DNA of 64,000 nucleotides, from assembly GCA_902578315.1 (NCBI GenBank), contig CACHCL010000005.1, forward strand, positions 1 through 64,000, written 5' to 3'. The DNA comes from an uncultured Pelagibacteraceae bacterium. Its GTDB lineage: Bacteria > Pseudomonadota > Alphaproteobacteria > Pelagibacterales > Pelagibacteraceae. The notes under the pieces are model-generated. The model was not told the origin of the DNA. It saw only the letters and a list, made by a program, of their open reading frames with translations, and searched no databases. Each line of letters begins with the position of its first letter. Position 1 is the stretch's first letter. Position numbers and translations under genes: made by a program. Positions 61,112 to 64,000 of this stretch are shown here, in pieces.

Positions 61112-61234
61112 ATGAATTCAATTTTTCTATTTTTTTTGACGGCATATATTATTTATTATCTTTTTAGACCTGTAACAAAAAAAGAAATAGAGAAATTTGA
61201 AGATCCTGATAATTGGTCAAATATGGGTCTTTAA
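61112..61234 (+). CDS. 40-residue single-span membrane peptide
   Basis: ATG at 61112 to TAA at 61234. The product begins with a hydrophobic helix (MNSIFLFFLTAYIIYYLFRP) followed by a hydrophilic tail ending EDPDNWSNMGL. It lies in the gap between two opposite-strand genes and overlaps the end of the deacetylase-like gene by 18 bases. The hydrophobic-then-polar design and clean reading frame suggest a real small protein, but I recognise no family and see no strong ribosome site. Confidence 0.42.
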   Translation: MNSIFLFFLTAYIIYYLFRPVTKKEIEKFEDPDNWSNMGL

Positions 61235-62146
61235 TCCTCTAAGGTGCTCAATTATACTTTCAGATAAAGCTTGTAGATCATAACCGCCCTCCAAAAAAGA
61301 AATTACTCTTCCTTTTGAATGAATATTAGCAATTTCAATTATTTTTTTTGTAATCGTAAAAAAATCACTAGATTCTAAGTTTATATTTGCCAAAGGGTCT
61401 CTTTTGTGGGCATCAAAACCAGCAGAAATTAAAATAACTTCTGGTTTAAATTTTTCTACAGGAGTTAAAACTTTTTTATCGAAAGTATCGATAAATTCTT
61501 CACTTTTTATACCAGCTTTTAAAGTAGCGTTATAAATATTACCTACACCTGTTTCATTTTCAGCTCCAGTTCCAGGAAATAATGGAAATTCATGAGAAGA
61601 TCCATAAGCAACGGACTTATCTTTATAAAATATTTCTTGGGTTCCATTGCCATGGTGAACATCAAAGTCAATAATGGCTACTTTTCCTATATCATATTTT
61701 TTTTGTAAATATCTTGCTGCAACTGCTACATTATTTATAAAACAAAAGCCGTTAGCACGAACAGTTTCTGCATGATGTCCTGGCGGTCTTACTGCACAAA
61801 AAACTCGCTCATTATTCTTAATTAAATCATCACACGCAGCAATACCAGAGCCGCAAGATCTTAAAATTGCGTTCTCACTATTCGGGCATAACATTGTATC
61901 TGCGTATGGCTCTTTCTCAACACCAATAATTCCTTCTTTTGGTATATTTGCAAATATCTGTTCAATATGTTTCTTAGGATGTACTAAGGAAACTAGTTCT
62001 AAATCTACCTTAGGAGCCTCTTTAAACTCTACTTTTAAATCGGATGATTTTATAGATTTTAGAATGCTATCTAATCTTTCTTTTCTCTCTGGATGACCTT
62101 GTCCATTAAATTTTAGTAAACAATCTGGATGACTGTATACAATCAT
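61217..62146 (-). CDS. histone-deacetylase-family (AcuC/class II HDAC-like) amidohydrolase
   Basis: 309 residues of the zinc-dependent deacetylase fold. VRPPGHHAE carries the active-site His pair, VAIIDFDVHHGNGTQEIF the zinc Asp and His, ISAGFDAHKRDPLA the second zinc Asp, and FLEGGYDL the C-terminal Gly-Gly-Tyr. Bacterial relatives deacetylate acetylated amines, polyamines or acyl-lysine. It overlaps the SDR gene by 4 bases and is last in the hydratase-SDR-deacetylase operon. Substrate unknown. Confidence 0.9.
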   Translation of the reverse strand: MIVYSHPDCLLKFNGQGHPERKERLDSILKSIKSSDLKVEFKEAPKVDLELVSLVHPKKHIEQIFANIPKEGIIGVEKEPYADTMLCPNSENAILRSCGSGIAACDDLIKNNERVFCAVRPPGHHAETVRANGFCFINNVAVAARYLQKKYDIGKVAIIDFDVHHGNGTQEIFYKDKSVAYGSSHEFPLFPGTGAENETGVGNIYNATLKAGIKSEEFIDTFDKKVLTPVEKFKPEVILISAGFDAHKRDPLANINLESSDFFTITKKIIEIANIHSKGRVISFLEGGYDLQALSESIIEHLRGLKTHI

Positions 62147-62889
62147 CTTAAATTTTTAATTTTTCCGCCATCTATTGAAAAGTTTTTGAAATTTGAATTT
62201 TGATCTTTAATCAGCTTATAAACTAAATTTGCAACTTCTTCAGGTTTTGTAGGTCTTTTTATTTTCTCAATTTTGCACCTTTGTTTTAAAATTTGTTTAA
62301 CGCTTCTTTTAAATATTTTTGCGTCTGTTTGTAGAAGTTTTTCTAGTCTGCTTGTTAAAGTCATACCTGGATGAATTATCGATACAGAAACTTTATCAAT
62401 TTTACCTTGCATAGCTAAAGCTTTTGAAAAATTATTTAACGCTGAATTAACAGCGCCACCTATCATAAATGTATTTGAAGGATTTCTAGCGGCCCCTCCT
62501 CCAATATTAATAACTTTTCCTTTGCTTCTTTTGAGGGCAGGCCAAAAAGCTCTGCTTAATCTTACTGCAGCTTTAAATTTTAAATTAAATCCATCTTCCC
62601 AGACATTATCATTTAAATTTAAAAATTTTCCTCCCTTTGTCGCCCCTGCTACATTTATAAGGAAATCCAATTTTTTAATTTTTTTACCAATTGAATTACA
62701 TGCAGATAATGATCTCAAGTCTTTAGAAATGATTAAAGAATTTTTAGGAAATTTTAAATTCTTTTGAAAAGTTTTTAATTTACTTTTTGATCTTGAAACT
62801 AAAATAACTTTAATTTTTTTAACATTAAGCTTATCAGCTATTGCTGCTCCGATGCCTTGGCTAGCCCCTGTGATTAATGCTGTTTTCAT
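62143..62889 (-). CDS. short-chain dehydrogenase/reductase lacking the catalytic triad
   Basis: 248 residues with a clear Rossmann start TGASQGIG at 7-14 and NVAGATKGG (79-87). But the classical catalytic Ser, Tyr and Lys are missing: the strand reads VINIGGGAARN, and the place of YxxxK holds Gly144-Gly-Ala-Val-Asn148 (MIGGAVNSALNNF). It may be a non-classical SDR subgroup or a nucleotide-binding protein without normal activity. It sits between hydratase and deacetylase genes with 4-base overlaps, implying a shared pathway. Confidence 0.85.
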   Translation of the reverse strand: MKTALITGASQGIGAAIADKLNVKKIKVILVSRSKSKLKTFQKNLKFPKNSLIISKDLRSLSACNSIGKKIKKLDFLINVAGATKGGKFLNLNDNVWEDGFNLKFKAAVRLSRAFWPALKRSKGKVINIGGGAARNPSNTFMIGGAVNSALNNFSKALAMQGKIDKVSVSIIHPGMTLTSRLEKLLQTDAKIFKRSVKQILKQRCKIEKIKRPTKPEEVANLVYKLIKDQNSNFKNFSIDGGKIKNLR

Positions 62890-63665
62890 AAGATCTTAAT
62901 ATTAATATCTCTTAAATTTTCGTAAGTCACAATAATTTTATCTTTCATATTAATTTTGTACGGTTGAGTCAAAGAACCACAAAGTAGATAATCTCCCTTT
63001 TTAAAGCTTATATTTTTATCTTTAAACTCATCAACAAAAGCTTTTAATGAGTCTCTAGGATCTATTCTCTTTGTTCCAGTGAAATAGGGTTCAGTAACTT
63101 TGTCGTTGATTTTTAATTTTATCTTAATTTTATTAATGTCTGTAGTTTGCCAATTCCTTATCTCCTCTCCGATAATAATCTTACCTCCATTTCCATGGTC
63201 AGAAATTCCAAGATACATTTGAACTAGTTTATCAAATTTATTTTTTGAACTTTGTAAATATCTAGAAGATGTAATATCAATAGCTGTATATAATTTAAAA
63301 TTATTTATCTTATTAAGTAATTCGCCATCAATTTTAACATCTTGATCAATTTCAAATGCATATTCACATTCCAAGTTGGAGTGAGGGATTTCTGAATATT
63401 TTATTGAGCAATTAGAAGGTAAAATAGTTTCTTTAAAAATTTTTCCTGGAACAGGCCCATCAAAGCCTTCCTCTTTTTGAACTTCTTTTGCAACTGCCCC
63501 TATTTTCCAACCTACTGTTTTTTTATCCAATTCTTCATAAAATAAATTTAAAGCTTTGTATGCTTCATCTCGATTTTTTGGAATTTCATTTTCGCTGAAC
63601 CCATTTAGATCAACTAAAGTTTTCCTCATCCATGCATTAGCTAGTTCTGTGCCCAACTTGTTCAT
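62886..63665 (-). CDS. MhpD-family 2-oxo acid hydratase/decarboxylase
   Basis: 259 residues, 2-keto-4-pentenoate hydratase family. VGWKIGAVAKEVQKEEG and DGPVPGKIF near 54-80, LECEYAFEID with the metal-site glutamates (about 107-116), and SLTQPYKINMKDKI near the end are family landmarks. It is closer to textbook members than the paralogue at 17380-18156. First gene of the operon and divergent from the DUF1907 gene by 51 bases. Probably in breakdown of an unsaturated 2-oxo acid. Confidence 0.82.
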   Translation of the reverse strand: MNKLGTELANAWMRKTLVDLNGFSENEIPKNRDEAYKALNLFYEELDKKTVGWKIGAVAKEVQKEEGFDGPVPGKIFKETILPSNCSIKYSEIPHSNLECEYAFEIDQDVKIDGELLNKINNFKLYTAIDITSSRYLQSSKNKFDKLVQMYLGISDHGNGGKIIIGEEIRNWQTTDINKIKIKLKINDKVTEPYFTGTKRIDPRDSLKAFVDEFKDKNISFKKGDYLLCGSLTQPYKINMKDKIIVTYENLRDINIKIL

Positions 63666-63716
63666 AACAAAAATTATATTTAATTGATAAACTTCTTTAA
63701 ATGATATTAATAGATT

Positions 63717-64000
63717 ATGGAATTAACAATCGAAAAAGCCAAGTTTCATCAAATTTCCTTAAAACAAGTAAGCGAAGCTTTAAAAAAAGGTTTATCTAAA
63801 AACTATGTTGAAGTTGATGTTTCGATTGTTGAATGCCCTGATCTAAGAAAATGGGATTGCCCTGCTGAAGGTATAAGTGGAAACCAAAGAATTGTTGATG
63901 TTGGAGGCGAACCATACATGCACGATAAAAGGTTCATAGGTACAGAATTTGATTATGAAGAAATAGCAAAAAGAATAGGCTCTGAAAAATCATATGCTTT
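63717..64000 (+). CDS. DUF1907 (C11orf54-type ester hydrolase-like) protein, partial
   Basis: Starts with ATG at 63717 and runs off the right edge (94 complete codons). The N-terminus matches the DUF1907 family known from human C11orf54: a KGLSKNYVEVDVSIVECPDL segment, then AEGISGNQRIVDVGGEPYM. Full proteins are about 300-350 residues and bind zinc through a conserved HxHxH later in the chain, not visible here. It diverges from the hydratase operon. Confidence 0.75.
   Translation, partial: MELTIEKAKFHQISLKQVSEALKKGLSKNYVEVDVSIVECPDLRKWDCPAEGISGNQRIVDVGGEPYMHDKRFIGTEFDYEEIAKRIGSEKSYA

Overview
The window looks like a piece of a streamlined marine alphaproteobacterial chromosome, most likely from the SAR11 clade (Candidatus Pelagibacter and relatives). 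The reasons are the very low GC (roughly 30 percent by eye), Lys/Asn/Ile-rich proteins, almost no intergenic DNA, many 1-4 base stop/start overlaps, heavy investment in ABC uptake systems with binding proteins, and alphaproteobacterial gene order (ispDF-pgpA-cinA-ratA-lipA-ftsB-eno-kdsA-pyrG-secG-tpiA-ppiD-trpEGDC-lexA-gltX). The clade assignment is inference; no rRNA is present. I see no insertion sequence, prophage, CRISPR array or origin. No stretch over 300 bases lacks a gene.

Layout. 1-4072: a sugar-type ABC uptake system (binding protein, MalF-like permease, partial small membrane protein, divergent MalK-like ATPase). 4101-4665: tRNA-Cys, tRNA-Asn and an HTH regulator. 4809-6500: a secreted protein of unknown role and a cysteine synthase. 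6495-10769: a general amino-acid ABC transporter (aapJQMP). 10929-13026: zapE, galE, tRNA-Arg. 13044-17387: a ferric-iron ABC operon (fbpABC) with an embedded 56-residue CxxC protein, two Fur boxes and a divergent small membrane protein. 17380-21895: MhpD-like hydratase, pfkA, pyk with a coupled 57-residue ORF, and gap. 21957-27312: an accessory, very AT-rich surface-glycan cassette (FAD oxidoreductase, GNAT, DegT aminotransferase, small membrane protein, GT-C transferase, polyprenyl-phosphate sugar synthase). 27314-37176: a complete glycerol module (glpV-S-T-P-Q-DUF2160, glpK, gpsA) ending in a PQQ-type sugar-dehydrogenase-like protein. 37177-43109: trkH, trkA, ntrX, ntrY. 43158-59549: the conserved housekeeping block. 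59549-64000: a Cas4-like PD-(D/E)XK nuclease, a Glu-Pro repeat protein, a 40-residue ORF, an HDAC-like/SDR/hydratase operon, and the start of a DUF1907 gene.

How it fits together. Sugar, amino-acid, glycerol and iron importers feed a cell with lower-glycolysis enzymes (pfkA, gap, tpiA, eno, pyk). Glycerol would enter through the Glp ABC system, be phosphorylated by GlpK and oxidised by GpsA, whose gene overlaps glpK. A recurring theme is a stem-loop right after each binding-protein gene and before the permease or ATPase gene, which would give more binding protein than membrane subunits. Visible regulation includes two identical 7-1-7 Fur boxes before fbpA, an alphaproteobacterial SOS box before lexA, and an inverted repeat just downstream of a promoter-like site before aapJ.

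The best candidates for something undescribed are the CxxC microprotein inside the Fur-controlled iron operon and the ArnB/ArnC/ArnT-like glycan cassette whose aminotransferase carries a hydrophobic insertion. Several small genes (56, 57 and 40 residues) were found by reading the gaps.
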